Assembly (NCBI GenBank): GCA_003228415.1
Contig: QIDL01000184.1
Coordinates: 1 to 6,333 of the forward strand
Source: Gammaproteobacteria bacterium
Lineage (GTDB): Bacteria; Pseudomonadota; Gammaproteobacteria; Pseudomonadales; Azotimanducaceae
Reading direction: 5' to 3'
Length of the DNA stretch: 6,333 nucleotides
The translations under genes were made by a program, and so were the position numbers. Numbering within the stretch: the stretch's first letter is position 1; the number at the start of each line of letters is the position of its first letter. The notes under the pieces are model-generated. The model made no database searches and was not told the origin of the DNA. It worked only from the letters and a program-made list of their open reading frames with translations. Shown in pieces: positions 4,359 to 6,333 of this stretch.

Positions 4359-6333
4359 CTAGGCGCCTCGAGTTCTACCGGATGGTTTCCCGCGCTGTGA
4401 GTGGTGCTGCTTGTTGCGCGCACGCTCCGAACGCACGTGCTGAGTGCGAAATTCCTGATAGCGGCCGGCTTGTTGTCGCGCACCCCTCCCCTGTGGCTTG
4501 AAAGTGGGCACCAGATGCTTCCTGCCATTGCCGATGAGGTCGGCTCGGCCCATCTTCTGCAATGCTTCGCGTAGCTGCGGCCAGTTGTCCGGATCGTGGT
4601 AGCGTAAAAAGGCTTTGTGCAGGCGTCGCTGCTTGAGCCCTTTTGGGATCACCACCCGCTCGCTGTCCGGACCGATTTTCTTCAGCGGATTTCTGCCGCT
4701 GTGATACATGGCGGTGGCGGTGGCCATGGGTGACGGTAGAAACGCCTGTACCTGGTCGGTCCGAAAGCCGTTGGATTTCAACCAGACAGCGAGTTCCAGC
4801 ATGTCCTGATCGGTGGTGCCGGGGTGGGCGGCGATGAAGTAGGGAATCAGGTACTGCTCCTTGCCGGCCTCGGTGGAAAACCGATCGAACATCTCCTTGA
4901 AGCGGTAGTAGGAGTCCATGCCCGGCTTCATCATTTTCGACAATGGGCCATCCGCGAGCGCCTCGGGCGCTATCTTGAGATAGCCACCGGTGTGATGCTG
5001 GGCGAGTTCGCGCACGTAGTCGGGCGATTGCACCGCCAGGTCGTAGCGAACTCCAGAGGCGATGAGCACCTTTTTTACACCCGGCAGATTCCGGGCGCGT
5101 CGATACAGCTTCACCAGCGCCGTGTGGTCGGTGTCGAGGTTCGGACAGATGCCGGGAAACACGCAGGAAGGCCGTCGGCAGGCGGCTTCGATCTTCTGAT
5201 CCCTGCAGGCAAGACGATACATGTTGGCCGTGGGCCCGCCCAGGTCGGATATGACGCCGGTGAACCCGGGTACTTCATCGCGGATGGTTTCGATTTCCCT
5301 GAGGATGGATGCTTCGGAGCGCGACTGGATGATGCGGCCTTCGTGCTCTGTGATTGAGCAGAAGGTGCAGCCGCCAAAACAGCCTCGCTGAATGGCCACG
5401 GAAAAACGAATCATCTCATAAGCGGGAATGCGGGCATTACCGTAGCTCGGATGAGGTTTGCGGGTATAAGGCAGCTCGTAGATACGATCCATTTCTCTGG
5501 TGGCCAGCGGTATCGGGGGCGGATTGAGCCACAGTTCGCGATCTCCATGCCGCTGCACCAGAGCACGGGCATTGCCCGGATTACTTTCCACATGAAGTAT
5601 TCGCGAGGCGTGGGCGTAGAGCACCGGATCGCTGCGAACGGCTTCATAGCCCGGTAGTCGGATCACGCACCGATCGCGATCGGCGGCCTTGACTTCGCGA
5701 GTGAAGCGGACCATTCGCACCACCTGCACATCCGGGTCCAGCGCGGACTCAGGAGCGACCGCCTCCTGCGGAGCCACCGGCTGGCGTGGCGAAACGGCAT
5801 AGGGATCGGGTGGCGGGTTGAGCCGACCGGGCGCGTCCAGATGGGTCGAGTCCACTTCGATCCAGCCGTCTGGCAGCGATTTTCTGGTGAAGGCGGTACC
5901 GCGAATGTCGGTGATTTCCTGTATGTCCTCACCGCTGGCCAGGCGATGAGCGATCTCGGCGATCTGTCTTTCGGCATTGCCGAACACCAGCAGATCCGCC
6001 TTGGCATCCAGCAGAACCGAACGCCGTACCTTTTCCGACCAGTAATCGAAATGGGCGATGCGTCTGAGGCTCGCTTCGATGCCGCCGATGACGATGGGGA
6101 TTCTTCCAAATGCTTCCCGAACCCGCTGGCTGTAAACGATCACGCTGCGGTCGGGTCGTTGGCCGCCCTCACCGTGGGGCGTGTAAGCATCGTCGCGGCG
6201 GATCTTCAAATCGGACGTGTAGCGGTTGACCATGGGGTCCATGTTGCCGGCGGTCACCCCGACAAAGAGATTTGGCGGGCCGAGTTTCGTGAACGCGGAT
6301 ACGTCGGACCAGGCCGGCTGAGCGATGATGCCC
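4359..6333 (-). CDS. ygiQ: YgiQ-family radical SAM protein, N-terminus outside window
   Basis: The minus-strand frame is open from the window edge to TAG at 4361-4359, showing 657 residues; intact relatives are around 700-740, so perhaps 60-80 N-terminal residues are missing. The Radical_SAM_N part is marked by LFVGVTAGNMDPMVNRYTSD, DDAYTPHG and GGIEASLRRIAHFDYWS. The [4Fe-4S] cluster motif is CFGGCTFC (CX3CX2C, codons at 5381-5358, about visible residue 318), within RFSVAIQRGCFGGCTFCSI. GVISDLGGPTANMY and the long C-terminal part with RYHDPDNWPQLREALQ (the DUF3362-type end) complete the family layout. A basic, glutamine-rich tail of some 45 residues follows. Radical SAM enzymes cleave S-adenosylmethionine to a 5'-deoxyadenosyl radical; the substrate of YgiQ is not established. 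The GTG at 6257 is internal, not the start. It forms the right core-genome border, convergent with the lipoprotein gene. Confidence 0.95.
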   Translation of the reverse strand, partial: GIIAQPAWSDVSAFTKLGPPNLFVGVTAGNMDPMVNRYTSDLKIRRDDAYTPHGEGGQRPDRSVIVYSQRVREAFGRIPIVIGGIEASLRRIAHFDYWSEKVRRSVLLDAKADLLVFGNAERQIAEIAHRLASGEDIQEITDIRGTAFTRKSLPDGWIEVDSTHLDAPGRLNPPPDPYAVSPRQPVAPQEAVAPESALDPDVQVVRMVRFTREVKAADRDRCVIRLPGYEAVRSDPVLYAHASRILHVESNPGNARALVQRHGDRELWLNPPPIPLATREMDRIYELPYTRKPHPSYGNARIPAYEMIRFSVAIQRGCFGGCTFCSITEHEGRIIQSRSEASILREIETIRDEVPGFTGVISDLGGPTANMYRLACRDQKIEAACRRPSCVFPGICPNLDTDHTALVKLYRRARNLPGVKKVLIASGVRYDLAVQSPDYVRELAQHHTGGYLKIAPEALADGPLSKMMKPGMDSYYRFKEMFDRFSTEAGKEQYLIPYFIAAHPGTTDQDMLELAVWLKSNGFRTDQVQAFLPSPMATATAMYHSGRNPLKKIGPDSERVVIPKGLKQRRLHKAFLRYHDPDNWPQLREALQKMGRADLIGNGRKHLVPTFKPQGRGARQQAGRYQEFRTQHVRSERARNKQHHSQRGKPSGRTRGA

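Noticed and set aside
4824..5357. 177-codon plus-strand frame inside ygiQ
   Set aside because: It is antisense to the radical SAM core, whose minus-strand frame is clearly coding; there is no independent support.

Overview
The window reads as a piece of a GC-rich proteobacterial chromosome, most likely gammaproteobacterial. Two conserved housekeeping-type genes sit at its edges: the last third of a plus-strand acyl-CoA thioesterase II (tesB) at the left, and most of a minus-strand YgiQ-family radical SAM protein at the right. Both are cut by the window ends. I cannot name the genus.

The roughly 4 kb between them (323-4358) is a scrap-yard of mobile and conflict-related DNA. From left to right it holds: an RHS-core remnant with a nonsense codon and a frameshifted end (567-1125); the catalytic half of a tyrosine recombinase, in frame with that RHS remnant (ORF 772-1749); an intact type II toxin-antitoxin pair of the ParE/RelE class (1781-2294); a non-coding stretch with several dyad symmetries (2295-2612); a second RHS remnant (2613-3089); a decayed minus-strand toxin-antitoxin pair whose 59-residue antitoxin is intact while the ParE-like toxin is frameshifted and truncated (3090-3485); a gene-free stretch (3486-3811); and a small, AT-richer orphan lipoprotein gene (3812-4303) convergent with ygiQ.

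The two RHS remnants share a 128-bp segment (126/128 identical by eye, offset 2204 bp) and otherwise carry different, apparently complementary parts of one type of RHS protein. This direct repeat brackets the recombinase and the intact toxin-antitoxin pair, so recombination across it could delete about 2.2 kb including both. The intact pair may have stabilised the region against such loss (inference). An 18/20-bp repeat lies just before the second RHS remnant (2584-2603) and just after the lipoprotein gene (4317-4336), and could mark the ends of a separately acquired block.

No rRNA, tRNA, CRISPR array or complete insertion sequence was seen. I found no clear new multi-gene system. The most notable points are the RHS-recombinase fused frame, the duplicated and decayed RHS pieces, and the frameshifted minus-strand toxin-antitoxin pair.
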